Below are positions 23,926 to 32,225 of a stretch of 64,000 nt of DNA, piece by piece. Every line of letters starts with the position of its first letter. Positions within the stretch are counted from its first letter, which is position 1. Source of the DNA: Planctomycetota bacterium. GTDB taxonomy: Bacteria; Planctomycetota; Phycisphaerae; Phycisphaerales; UBA1924. The notes below the pieces were generated by a model, which was not told where the DNA came from, made no database searches, and saw only the letters and a list, made by a program, of their open reading frames with translations. The stretch is from NCBI GenBank assembly GCA_014584315.1, contig JACTNA010000026.1, positions 1-64,000 of the forward strand. Reading direction: 5' to 3'. Made by a program: the position numbers and the translations under genes.

Positions 23926-25095
23926 GTGATCGTCATCCGTCGGGCGAGGGTCGAGGACGCTGGAACGCTGCTGAAACTGGCGCGGATGGTCCACTTCATC
24001 AACCTGCCCGCCGACAAGGAACTGATCGACCTCAAGATCACGCAGAGCCGGCTCTCGTTCCTGCGCGCGGCGGCGGGCGAAAAGCCGCCTGGCGACAACG
24101 GCTCTCCCCGCAAGGCGAAGAAGGCGGCCGACGTGACGGGGTTGTCGTCCGCCGACTTCACGCGCGACATTTTCATGTTCGTTGCCGAGGCCCGCGACGA
24201 CGGGACCGCGCTGGGCACCTCGCAGGTGTTGGCGCGGATGGGCGGGCCGGGCAACCCGAACTACTCGTTCAAACTGGAACAGCGAGCGACGTTCGCGCCG
24301 GACCTGAAGACGGGCACGACACACGTTGTCGCGAGGCTTCACGGCGACGAGACCGGGCCGACGGAGATCGGGGGGCTGATCCTGCAGCCTGCGTCGCGCG
24401 GGCACCGCGTCGGGCGGTTCCTGAGTTTCGTGCGGTTCCACTTCATCGCGCTGCACCGGCACCTCTTCGCGGACCGCATCCTGGCGGAGATGATGGCGCC
24501 GATCACCGAGGACGGGCGCAGTCTCCTGTGGGAGTACCTGGGCCGCCGGTTCATCCCGCTCAGTTACACCGAAGCGGACAAGCAATGCCAGCGTTCGCGC
24601 AAGTTCATCCCCGCGCTGCTGCCGCCGGGGGACATCTACCTGTCGCTGCTGCCCCCCGAGGCGCGCGACGTGGTGGGGGAGGTCGGGCGGGAGACGGTGC
24701 CCGCGCGACGGATGCTCGAACGCCTCGGCTTCCAGTACACGGGCTTCGTGGACCCGTTCGACGGCGGGCCGCTGCTCGAGACGCGAACGGACGACGTGCC
24801 GATCATCCGCGCGACGCGCGAGGCCGAACTCGGCGAGCCGGCGGCGAAGGGCAAGTGCCGACACCCGGCGATGGTGAGCACGCTGCACCCGGACGGCGAG
24901 TTTTACGCCGTGCAGGAGGACTGCTTCATCGATCCGAAGGGCCGGGTCTGCCTGCCGCGCGAGGCGATGGAGGCGTTGCACGGCGAGCCGGGCATGTCGG
25001 CGGGGTTCACCGACATGGCGTCTATCGCGCAGGATGATGCGCCGCCTGCGGGGGGGGTGAACAAGCGCAAGTCCAGGGCGGGGGCGCGGGCGTGA
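23926..25095 (+). CDS. astA: Arginine/ornithine N-succinyltransferase (AstA-like)
   Basis: AstA transfers succinyl from succinyl-CoA to the alpha-amino group of arginine; some members also use ornithine. The 389-residue product begins MIVIRRARVEDAGTLLKLARM and has the family blocks NLPADKELIDLKI, GTSQVLARMGGPGNPNYSFKLE, LFADRILAEMMAPITEDGRSLLWEYLGRRF and the late DPFDGGP. It is about 45 residues longer than the E. coli enzyme, with a lysine/glycine-rich insertion near residues 48-70 and a basic C-terminal tail. The GTG at 23926 follows GGGAGG. It overlaps astD by 4 bases (GTGA). Confidence 0.9.
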   Translation: MIVIRRARVEDAGTLLKLARMVHFINLPADKELIDLKITQSRLSFLRAAAGEKPPGDNGSPRKAKKAADVTGLSSADFTRDIFMFVAEARDDGTALGTSQVLARMGGPGNPNYSFKLEQRATFAPDLKTGTTHVVARLHGDETGPTEIGGLILQPASRGHRVGRFLSFVRFHFIALHRHLFADRILAEMMAPITEDGRSLLWEYLGRRFIPLSYTEADKQCQRSRKFIPALLPPGDIYLSLLPPEARDVVGEVGRETVPARRMLERLGFQYTGFVDPFDGGPLLETRTDDVPIIRATREAELGEPAAKGKCRHPAMVSTLHPDGEFYAVQEDCFIDPKGRVCLPREAMEALHGEPGMSAGFTDMASIAQDDAPPAGGVNKRKSRAGARA

Positions 25096-26645
25096 GCGGG
25101 CGCCACCCATCGCTGGCGCGCGATCCGGCCGACCTGATCGCGGGTGAGTGGATCCCGCTGGCGGGGAAGGGGATTCGCTCTGCTAATCCGGCGCGACCGG
25201 GCGACGGGCTGTGGGAAGGAGCGCCGCGGCTCGAGCACGTTGACCGTGCCGTCGCGGCGGCGAGATCGGCGCAGCCGGAATGGGCGGCGTGGTCGGCGGA
25301 GCGGCGCTTCGACGCGCTTCGCGCCTACCGCGACCTTTGCAAGGCCAACGAGGATCGGATCGCGGCCCTCATCCGCGACGAAACCGGCAAGGTCGGCTGG
25401 GACGCGAAGGGCGAGGCCGCCGCCCTGGCCGCGAAGGTGGACGTCACGCTGGAATCGTCCGAGCACGGCGGTCTGCGCCGCGTGGCGGGGTTCGAGATCG
25501 ATCTCGGCGGGACGAAGCGCGGGCGGTGCTGGTTCAGGCCGCACGGTGTGATGGCCGTGATCGCGCCGTTCAACTTTCCGATGCACCTGCCGAACGGGCA
25601 CGCCGTGCCCGCGCTGGCGATGGGGAACACCGTCGTCATCAAGCCGAGCGACAAGACCCCCGCGTGCGGGCAGATGCTGGCCGAACTGCTCGATGCTGCG
25701 CTGCGGGGCGCGGGCGCGCCACCGGGCGTCGTGAACCTCGTGCAGGGGGGGGCGGAGGCGGCGTCGCGGCTGGTCACGCACGATGGGATCGACGGCGTGC
25801 TCTTCACGGGGTCGTGGCCCGTGGGGCGGCGGATTCTGGAGGCGAATCTCGACCGGCCGGGGCGCATCGTCGCGCTGGAGATGGGCGGCAACAACCCCGC
25901 CGTCGTCATGGACGACTGCGACCTGCGGCAGGCGGTGGTCGAGTGCGTCCGCTCGGCGTTCGTCACGACCGGGCAGCGGTGCACCTGCACTCGCCGCGTG
26001 GTCGTGCATCGGGCGGTCGCCGACCGCTTCATCGCCGCCGTGTGCAAGACGGCGAGCAACCTGATCATCGGCGATCCCGCCGCGCCGCACCCGGTCTTCA
26101 TGGGCCCGATCATCTCGGAGCAGGCCCGGCGTGCCGCGCTCGACGCGCAGGCCCGGTTTGCGCGTGCCGGAGGTGAGGTGCTGATCGAGAGCCGCGCGGT
26201 CGAGACGCCCGAGGGTGGGTTCTTCATTTCGCCCGGCGTCGTCCGGGTGGAGCGGTTCACGGATGATGAGAGCGGCGGCGCAGGGTGCGATGAGGAGGTG
26301 TTCGGTCCGATGCTTCGCATCGCCGTGACGGATTCGCTGGACGACGCGATCGGGCAGGCCAACGCGACCCGGTTCGGACTCGCGGCGGCGATCTTCACGC
26401 GGAGCGAGACCATCGCGCGGCGGTTCTTCAGCATGGTTCGGGCCGGGTGCGTGAACCAGAACGCGGGCACGGCGGGTGCGAGCAGCCGTCTGCCGTTCGG
26501 CGGACTGGGCATCTCCGGCAACCACCGCCCGGCCGGCTCGTTCAGCCTCGACTACTGCGCGTACCCGGTCGCGGGGATGCTCGAGACCGGCGACGGGGCG
26601 ACGGTGCACCCGGGGATGCGCGTCGAGGATTCGTGGCTTTCCTGA
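25092..26645 (+). CDS. astD: N-succinylglutamate 5-semialdehyde dehydrogenase (AstD-like)
   Basis: This aldehyde dehydrogenase of 517 residues oxidises succinylglutamate semialdehyde with NAD. It shows HGVMAVIAPFNFPMHLPNGHAVPALAMGNTV (cofactor entry), FTGSWPVGRRI, catalytic Glu in LEMGGNNP and catalytic Cys297 in GQRCTC, and EEVFGPML near the C-terminus. The N-terminal IAGEWI and NPARP blocks match AstD. Its start overlaps the astA stop (GTGA), which suggests translational coupling. The assignment as AstD and not another aldehyde dehydrogenase rests mainly on this coupling and the blocks listed. Confidence 0.9.
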   Translation: MSGRHPSLARDPADLIAGEWIPLAGKGIRSANPARPGDGLWEGAPRLEHVDRAVAAARSAQPEWAAWSAERRFDALRAYRDLCKANEDRIAALIRDETGKVGWDAKGEAAALAAKVDVTLESSEHGGLRRVAGFEIDLGGTKRGRCWFRPHGVMAVIAPFNFPMHLPNGHAVPALAMGNTVVIKPSDKTPACGQMLAELLDAALRGAGAPPGVVNLVQGGAEAASRLVTHDGIDGVLFTGSWPVGRRILEANLDRPGRIVALEMGGNNPAVVMDDCDLRQAVVECVRSAFVTTGQRCTCTRRVVVHRAVADRFIAAVCKTASNLIIGDPAAPHPVFMGPIISEQARRAALDAQARFARAGGEVLIESRAVETPEGGFFISPGVVRVERFTDDESGGAGCDEEVFGPMLRIAVTDSLDDAIGQANATRFGLAAAIFTRSETIARRFFSMVRAGCVNQNAGTAGASSRLPFGGLGISGNHRPAGSFSLDYCAYPVAGMLETGDGATVHPGMRVEDSWLS

Positions 26646-26734
26646 TGGACCGGCGGCAGCACGCTCGGGAAGCGAGTCGGGAAGGATCGAAGGATCGGAT
26701 AGCCCGACGGTGATGGAACGGTGAGGAGTTCGAT

Positions 26735-27700
26735 ATGCCGACGATCCTGCCCGATCCGCGTCAGTTCCCCCGGTTCGCCGGCGTGGCGACCTTCTGCCGG
26801 TATCCGCTCATCGAGCAGGTTGCGCCGGAGCATCGGCCGGTCGATTGGGCGATCTACGGCGTGCCGTTCGACGGCGGCGTGACCTATCGGCCGGGCGCAC
26901 GGTTCGGGCCGCGGGCGGTGCGGGATGCGTCCCAGTACGTCAAGCGGTACTCGATGGAGCACGGGCTGGACCTGTGCGATGCGCTGAGCCTCGCCGACGC
27001 GGGCGATGCGCCGGTGCGGCCGTATTCCTGCCGCGAGACGGCCGAGGCGGCGACGGCCTTTGCGCGCGGGCTGGGCGAACCCTCGCACACCCGACTCTTC
27101 GCCGTGGGGGGCGACCATTCGATCGCGTACGCGAACGTGCGTGCGACGTGGGAGCGGCGCGGCTCGCCGAAGGGGGGGCTGGCGCTGGTCCACTTCGATG
27201 CCCATTTCGACACGGTGGACCAGGTCTGGGGCGAGCGTTGGGGGCACGCCTCGCCGTTCATCCGGGCCATCGAGGAGGGCATGATCGACCCCAGGCGGAT
27301 GATCTCGATCGGCATCCGCGGGCCGCTGAACACGCGGGAGGACGCCGAGTACGCGCCGAAGCACGGCGTTCGGATCGTGACCTGCGACGAGTGGCGGCGC
27401 GGCGGGAATGGTGTGCTCGAGGCGTTCGTCGCCGAACTCGCGGGAGCCGAGGCATACCTGAGTTTCGACGTGGACTGCGTCGATCCGGCGTTCGCGCCGG
27501 GCACCGGGACGCACGCCGTCGGTGGCGCGGCGTCGCACGAGGCGCTGGCGGCGATCCGCTCGCTGCGGGGTCTGAACGTGGTCGGGGCGGACGTGGTCGA
27601 GGTCCTCCCCGACCGCGATGTGGCGGGGATCACCGCCCTCCTGGCCGGGACGGTGATCTTCGAGGTGCTTTGCCTCGACGCGGTCCGCCGTCGGACGTAG
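26735..27700 (+). CDS. Ureohydrolase (agmatinase/arginase family), possibly acting on succinylarginine
   Basis: The 321-residue product is a binuclear manganese ureohydrolase. Metal ligands are His128 in AVGGDHS, Asp155/His157/Asp159 in HFDAHFD and Asp245/Asp247 in SFDVDCVDP. It is closest to the agmatinase/guanidino-acid branch (PAFAPGTGT). The motif after GTGT, usually P-E/V-x-GGLT, reads HAVGGAAS here, so substrate use may be unusual. It is the last gene of the astA-astD operon, 89 bases after astD, with GAGGAG 6 bases before the ATG. It may yield urea and ornithine, or succinylornithine, in place of AstB. Agmatinase remains possible, but no decarboxylase gene is nearby. Confidence 0.88.
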   Translation: MPTILPDPRQFPRFAGVATFCRYPLIEQVAPEHRPVDWAIYGVPFDGGVTYRPGARFGPRAVRDASQYVKRYSMEHGLDLCDALSLADAGDAPVRPYSCRETAEAATAFARGLGEPSHTRLFAVGGDHSIAYANVRATWERRGSPKGGLALVHFDAHFDTVDQVWGERWGHASPFIRAIEEGMIDPRRMISIGIRGPLNTREDAEYAPKHGVRIVTCDEWRRGGNGVLEAFVAELAGAEAYLSFDVDCVDPAFAPGTGTHAVGGAASHEALAAIRSLRGLNVVGADVVEVLPDRDVAGITALLAGTVIFEVLCLDAVRRRT

Positions 27701-28244
27701 GGGCCACGCGCGGCGTCTTCGGGCGCGGCTCGGCGTAGGGCAGCAGTTCGGCGGGCAGGGCGCGCAGGCCCCGCCGCCTGGCCTTCATGACGGCGTAGTG
27801 CAGCGAGTCGTGGACGCGGTGCCGGACGCGGTCGGTGACGTTCAGGCCGAGCGCCTCCATCTGCGCGAGCGAGAACGCCCAGGCGTGGTATTCCTCGAGG
27901 CAGCGCGGCTTGTAGCGGTGGAAGCCGATGGCGTGGTGGCCGATCTCGTGCAGGAAGATGGCGGCCGAGACCGGGCCGCGCGGGCGTGGGGCTTCGATGA
28001 GCCGGCGGGTCTCGCCGTTGGCGTAGGAGACCTCCCATGCGAGGCCGGTCATGTCGTTGCGCCAGCGTCGGACGCGCACGCCGTAGCGGTCGAGCATCTC
28101 GCGAGTCACGGCGTCGTAGCGGTCCTGCATGGAGGCGCCGGGCCGCTGCCTGCCCCGCCCGACCCGTACCGCCGGTGCCGCTCGGCGCGGCTCCGCGGGC
28201 CGACGAGCGCGGCGCGGCGAGATGAGGTCCCAGAGCGTCAGCAC
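27630..28244 (-). CDS. Putative HEIGHH metalloprotein of unknown function
   Basis: The 204-residue product has the segment AAIFLHEIGHHAIGF, a HExxH zinc motif with an extra histidine, and downstream helices (CLEEYHAWAFSLAQMEALGLNV). An ImmA/IrrE-like peptidase or a non-enzymatic zinc protein is possible. The GTG at 28244 follows GGGAG by 8 bases and overlaps the end of fmt by 7 bases, so coupling to fmt is likely; the ATG at 28130 is the alternative. The C-terminal 25 residues are basic and low-complexity, and this end overlaps the 3' end of the ureohydrolase gene by 71 bases on the opposite strand. Confidence 0.7.
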   Translation of the reverse strand: MLTLWDLISPRRARRPAEPRRAAPAVRVGRGRQRPGASMQDRYDAVTREMLDRYGVRVRRWRNDMTGLAWEVSYANGETRRLIEAPRPRGPVSAAIFLHEIGHHAIGFHRYKPRCLEEYHAWAFSLAQMEALGLNVTDRVRHRVHDSLHYAVMKARRRGLRALPAELLPYAEPRPKTPRVAPTSDGGPRRGKAPRRSPSRPGGR

Positions 28245-29188
28245 GGCGAGGCTCCCGGCCCGGAGATCAGCTTCGCGCCCGACTCGACGCGGTGACCACG
28301 CGCGAAATCCGCCCACGGCATGGCGCGTCCGCCGGCGGGCTGAACGGTGAGCAGGCGCAGGGCGGTCCCGCCGCCGCACGCCACGACGCCGTGTACGGGA
28401 TCGACGATCGTGCCCACGGCGGATTGTTCGGAACCGGCCGATACGGGTTCAACGCGGAGCAGCCTGAGCGGCCGATCACTCAGCGTTGCTGCGATGCCGG
28501 GCCAGGGCGTAAGCCCGTGGATGCGCCGTCGGCAGGCGTCGGCGGGCTGCGAGAAATCCACCCAGCCGTCGGCCTTCGTGAGTTTCGGCGCGAGCGTGAC
28601 GAGGTTCTCGTCCTGCGGGCGAGGTGTGAGGGTGCCCTCGGCGTGCGCGCGCAGGACGGCCTCCACCAGGTCCGGGCCGTCGTGGGCGAGCAGGTCGTGC
28701 AGTTCGCCGGCGGTCAGGGCCGGGTCGAGCGGTCGGCGCGATTGGCCCAGGACGGCACCGGCGTCCATGCGGTCGGCCAGGGTGATGATCGAGTTGCCGG
28801 TCTCAGTGTCGCCCGCAAGGACCGCAGCGTTGATCGGAGCCGCGCCCCTCCAGCGGGGCAGGAGCGAGGCGTGGAGGTTGATCGCAAAGCGCTCATCGAG
28901 CAGCGCGCGCCCGAGTTTCTGCCCGAAAGCGATGACAACCCACGCATCGGCGGGCAAGGCGCGGATCTCGTCGCGCGCCGACGGCTCGTTCACGCTGCCC
29001 GGCTTGAGCAGCGGCTCAGCGGGGGCGTGCGTCGCCGCCCAAGCGCCGATGGGCGTGGGCGTCAGGCGGCCGCCGCGTCCGGCCGGGCGATCGGGCTGCG
29101 TCACGATGCCGCGCACGCGATGGCGTGAGGCGAGGCGTTCGAGCGTGGGCAGGCCGAACGCGCCGGAGCCGAAGAAGACGAGGTCCAT
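28238..29188 (-). CDS. fmt: Methionyl-tRNA formyltransferase
   Basis: Fmt formylates Met-tRNAfMet for initiation with 10-formyl-THF. The 316-residue product begins MDLVFFGSGAFGLPTLERL and has the catalytic block INLHASLLPRWRGAAPINAAVLAGDTETGNSI, with Asn, His and the SLLPxxRGAxP motif. The C-terminal OB-like tRNA-binding domain includes WPGIAATL. It lies 24 bases downstream of def on the same strand, the classic def-fmt pair. An initiator tRNA gene is found at 62151. Confidence 0.97.
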   Translation of the reverse strand: MDLVFFGSGAFGLPTLERLASRHRVRGIVTQPDRPAGRGGRLTPTPIGAWAATHAPAEPLLKPGSVNEPSARDEIRALPADAWVVIAFGQKLGRALLDERFAINLHASLLPRWRGAAPINAAVLAGDTETGNSIITLADRMDAGAVLGQSRRPLDPALTAGELHDLLAHDGPDLVEAVLRAHAEGTLTPRPQDENLVTLAPKLTKADGWVDFSQPADACRRRIHGLTPWPGIAATLSDRPLRLLRVEPVSAGSEQSAVGTIVDPVHGVVACGGGTALRLLTVQPAGGRAMPWADFARGHRVESGAKLISGPGASPC

Positions 29189-29212
29189 CCGCGTGCAGGA
29201 TAGTGCCGCGGT

Positions 29213-29761
29213 TCAGGCGCGTTCGAGCTCGCGGAGGAGCCGGCGGTTGCGGAGGCGGTCCATCTGGGCCATGCGGTCGAGAATCAGAACGCCGTCGAGG
29301 TGGTCGCACTCGTGCTGCCAGCATCGGGCGAGGAGTCCGTGGGCGGTCACGGTGAAGGGTTGGCCCTCGAGGTCGATCGCGGAGACGGTGATGATGGGCG
29401 GGCGCAGCACCCGGCCGACCACGTCCGGGATGCTGAGGCAGCCCTCGTCGCCAGGCTCGACGGGGCCAGCGGGTCCGGACAGGACGGGATTCACGTACAC
29501 GGTCGGCTGGTGCGTGGCGCCCGCCGGGTCCGAGTCCGGGCTTCGCCCCTCCATTGGGGGCACGTGGCAGACGAACAACCTCCAGGGCAGCCCGACCTGC
29601 GGGGCGGCGAGGCCGATGCCTTCGGCAAGCGTCATGAGTTCGATCATGCGCAGGGCAACCCGGCGGACTTCGTGGTTCACCTCGGCGACCGGTTCGGCCT
29701 TGGCGCGGAGCGCGGGGTGGGGGTAGTGCAGGATGTTCAGGGAGGCGGGATCGACCGTCAT
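29213..29761 (-). CDS. def: Peptide deformylase
   Basis: This metallohydrolase removes the N-formyl group from new proteins. The 182-residue product carries all three motifs: GIGLAAPQVG (residues 48-57), EGCLSIP (Cys108) and QHECDHLDG (His150, Glu151, His154). The loop between motifs one and two is somewhat expanded. The ATG at 29761 lacks a Shine-Dalgarno and is preceded at 6 bases by TACGAT, so its message may be leaderless. It forms an operon with fmt downstream. Confidence 0.97.
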   Translation of the reverse strand: MTVDPASLNILHYPHPALRAKAEPVAEVNHEVRRVALRMIELMTLAEGIGLAAPQVGLPWRLFVCHVPPMEGRSPDSDPAGATHQPTVYVNPVLSGPAGPVEPGDEGCLSIPDVVGRVLRPPIITVSAIDLEGQPFTVTAHGLLARCWQHECDHLDGVLILDRMAQMDRLRNRRLLRELERA

Positions 29762-29767
29762 CGGGTC

Positions 29768-29773
29768 ATCGTA
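29768..29773 (-). promoter_or_regulatory. Putative -10 (TACGAT) of def
   Basis: On the minus strand TACGAT (5 of 6) is followed after 6 bases by the ATG of def at 29761. No Shine-Dalgarno lies between them. Confidence 0.45.
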
Positions 29774-29813
29774 TGTGCCGAGGGCGCTGGCTGGCGGGGG
29801 CCGGGCGGTTCGC

Positions 29814-29819
29814 TACAAT
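29814..29819 (+). promoter_or_regulatory. Putative -10 (TACAAT) of the TPR gene
   Basis: TACAAT (5 of 6) lies about 75 bases before the GTG at 29895. A leader of roughly 70 bases would result. Confidence 0.45.
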
Positions 29820-29894
29820 CGCTCCGCCCGGGACAGGCCGGCGGGTGGTCGGCGTCGGTTCGGGACGAAGAACAGCACGATCGGGGATAGAAGC

Positions 29895-31418
29895 GTGGCG
29901 TTGTTCCGCAAGAAGGGCCGTGAGGATGCCGGTGAACCGGCGGCGGAAGGCGGTGCACCTCCCGCGACCGAGGGCAACGGCGAGGCGCCCGTCTACTCGC
30001 CCGAAAGGGCGGCGCGGTTTTTCGAGCACGCCAAAACCGTCTCCGAGACGGGGAACCACGAGTACGCGATGCAGTTGTGGCTCAGCGGGCTTCGGCAGGA
30101 CCCGACGAGCATGGAGGCGATGGAGGCGTTCTTCCGCAGCGCGGGCGTCGTCGCCAGCGAGGAGAAGCCTGCCAAGGCGGCCAAGGAAGCGGCCAAGGTG
30201 GTCGACGGCAAGGGACCCGTCGAGCGGTACCTCCAGGCGTTGCTCGCATGGGGCCTCAACCCGCTCGACGCGACCGCGGCGGTACGGGCCGTGGACGCCG
30301 CGGGCAAACTCGGCCTCGGCGAGCAGGCGTACTGGATGGGCGAGCGGGCACTGGCGATCGCGCAGCGCGACCGCAAGCCGCGAAAGGACCTGTTCGTCAA
30401 ACTCATGGAATCGCTCGCGGCGGTGCAGGCCTACCCGCTTGCGGTGAAAGCGGGCGAGGCGGCCAAGCAACTCGACCCGAGCGACGGCGAACTGGCGGCA
30501 CGCGTCCGGAACATGTCGGCCGCGGAGACGATGACCCGCGGCGGGTTCGACGAGACCGGGCAGGCGGGCGGATTCCGCAAGAACGTCAAGGACCTCGAGA
30601 AGCAGCGGCTCATGGAGGACGCCGACCGCGTCTCGAAGACCGAGGAGACCATCGACCGGCTCATCGATGCGGCGGAAGCGGATTATGCGAGGCGGCCTGA
30701 GGACATGTACGCCGTGCAGACGCTCACGAAGCGGCTGCTCGAACGCGGGCGGGACGAGGACGAGCAGCGGGCGCTTCGGCTGCTGACGAAAGCGTACGAG
30801 GAGACCAAGAGTTTCCGGTTCCGGCAGGAGGCGGGGAGGATTCAGGTCCGGCGTGCGCGCCGCGCGCTCGTGAAGTACCGCGATGCCGCGGAGGCGAACC
30901 CAGGCGACGCCCAGGCCCAGGCCCGGTACGCGGAGGCCGAACGGAAGTTCCTGGAGATGGAAGTCGCGGAACTTCTCGCGGCCGTCGAGGCCTACCCGAC
31001 GGACCTGTCGCTCAAGTTCGAACTGGGCAAGCGGCACTTCGCGCTCAAGGACTACGAGAAGGCGATCCCACTCCTCCAGGAGGCGAAGGGCGATCCGCGG
31101 TTCCGGGCCCACGCGCTGGGGCAACTCGGGCACGCGTTCCAGGCGATCGACTTCGTGGACGAGGCGATCACGACCTTCCGGCAGGCGATCGAGGCCCACC
31201 GCTCGACCTCGGACGAGACGGGGATGGAACTTCGGTACGGGCTGATGGCCGCGCTGCAGGCGAAGGCGGAGCACGAGCGCGATCTCGCGTCGGCCGAGGA
31301 GGCGGAGAAACTCGCCTCCGCGATCGCGATCGAGCAGTTCGGGTACCGCGACGTCCGCCAGCGGCGCGAGCAGTTGAAGAAACTGGTGGTCGATCTGCGG
31401 CAGGGCGCGGGGGCGTAG
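29895..31418 (+). CDS. TPR-repeat protein of unknown function
   Basis: The 507-residue product starts at a GTG as MALFRKKGREDAGEP. It is built of helical pairs with TPR spacing: YAMQLWLSGLRQDPTSMEAMEAF (about 60), EQAYWMGERALAIAQRDRK, VKAGEAAKQLDPSDGELAARV, LSLKFELGKRHFALKDYEKAIPLLQEA (about 375) and ALGQLGHAFQAIDFVDEAITTFRQAI. A charged, coiled-coil-like region (RKNVKDLEKQRLMEDADRV) sits in the middle. It has no signal peptide or membrane helix, so it is probably a cytoplasmic scaffold. It is followed after 6 bases by kdsB. The in-frame upstream start at 29733 overlaps def and is not credible. Confidence 0.85.
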   Translation: MALFRKKGREDAGEPAAEGGAPPATEGNGEAPVYSPERAARFFEHAKTVSETGNHEYAMQLWLSGLRQDPTSMEAMEAFFRSAGVVASEEKPAKAAKEAAKVVDGKGPVERYLQALLAWGLNPLDATAAVRAVDAAGKLGLGEQAYWMGERALAIAQRDRKPRKDLFVKLMESLAAVQAYPLAVKAGEAAKQLDPSDGELAARVRNMSAAETMTRGGFDETGQAGGFRKNVKDLEKQRLMEDADRVSKTEETIDRLIDAAEADYARRPEDMYAVQTLTKRLLERGRDEDEQRALRLLTKAYEETKSFRFRQEAGRIQVRRARRALVKYRDAAEANPGDAQAQARYAEAERKFLEMEVAELLAAVEAYPTDLSLKFELGKRHFALKDYEKAIPLLQEAKGDPRFRAHALGQLGHAFQAIDFVDEAITTFRQAIEAHRSTSDETGMELRYGLMAALQAKAEHERDLASAEEAEKLASAIAIEQFGYRDVRQRREQLKKLVVDLRQGAGA

Positions 31419-31424
31419 CGAGCG

Positions 31425-32216
31425 ATGGCACAGCGACCGCCCGGATCGTCGTCGTCGGTCGGCGGCGCGGTCGCCGTCATTCCCGCCAGGCTGGGTTCGG
31501 TGCGATTCCCCGGCAAGGTGCTCGCGGACGCGACCGGCATGCCGCTCATCCAGCACGTCTGCGAGGCGGCACGCTCCGCCGCGAGCGTCGATCGAGTGGT
31601 CGTGGCAACGGACGACGAACGGGTGCGTGCCGCGGTCGAACGGTTCGGCGGCGAGGCGGTGATGACCGGCGAGCATCCGAACGGCACGAGCCGGCTGGCG
31701 GAGGCCGCCGCGATCCTCGGCTTGGAGCCCGGTCGCATCATCGTCAACGTGCAGGGCGACGAGCCGGAGATCGAGCCGAGGCTCATCGATCTGAGCGTGC
31801 AGGCCCTGGTCGAGACCGGGGCCGAGGCGGCGACGGCCGCGTGCCCGTTCGGCCCGCACGATCGGCACGAAGACCCGAACGTCGTGAAGGTCGTGCTCGA
31901 CGGGCGGGGGATGGCGATGTACTTCTCGCGCGCGCCGATCCCGTGCAGGCGCGACGACGAGGGCGCGCCCTGCGCCCGACCGCTGCGCCACGTCGGGGTG
32001 TACGTCTATCGACGGGCGTTCCTCGAGGAGTACCTGCTCCTGCCCGCGACGCCGCTCGAACTGACGGAGAAACTCGAGCAACTGCGGATCCTGGAGCACG
32101 GGCGGCGGATCGCGGTGGCGGTCGCGGAAGGGACGAGCGCGGGCGTTGACACGCCCGAGCAGTACGCGGCGTTCGTCGAGCGGTGGAAAGCCGGCGGCGG
32201 GCGCGGAACCCGGTAG
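31425..32216 (+). CDS. kdsB: 3-deoxy-manno-octulosonate cytidylyltransferase
   Basis: KdsB activates KDO with CTP to CMP-KDO for lipid A-core synthesis in the cytoplasm. The 263-residue product has the nucleotide-binding N-terminus VIPARLGSVRFPGKVL, the catalytic NVQGDEPEIEP, and the KDO-binding RHVGVYVYRRAFLEEYLLLPATPLE, followed by ELTEKLEQLRILEHG. This supports a Gram-negative envelope with KDO. A short serine/glycine-rich leader precedes the domain. It starts 6 bases after the TPR gene. Confidence 0.96.
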   Translation: MAQRPPGSSSSVGGAVAVIPARLGSVRFPGKVLADATGMPLIQHVCEAARSAASVDRVVVATDDERVRAAVERFGGEAVMTGEHPNGTSRLAEAAAILGLEPGRIIVNVQGDEPEIEPRLIDLSVQALVETGAEAATAACPFGPHDRHEDPNVVKVVLDGRGMAMYFSRAPIPCRRDDEGAPCARPLRHVGVYVYRRAFLEEYLLLPATPLELTEKLEQLRILEHGRRIAVAVAEGTSAGVDTPEQYAAFVERWKAGGGRGTR

Positions 32217-32219
32217 ACT
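32214..32219 (+). promoter_or_regulatory. Putative -10 (TAGACT) of the adenine deaminase gene
   Basis: TAGACT overlaps the kdsB stop codon and ends 6 bases before the GTG at 32226. No Shine-Dalgarno is present. Confidence 0.45.
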
Positions 32220-32225
32220 GCCGGC

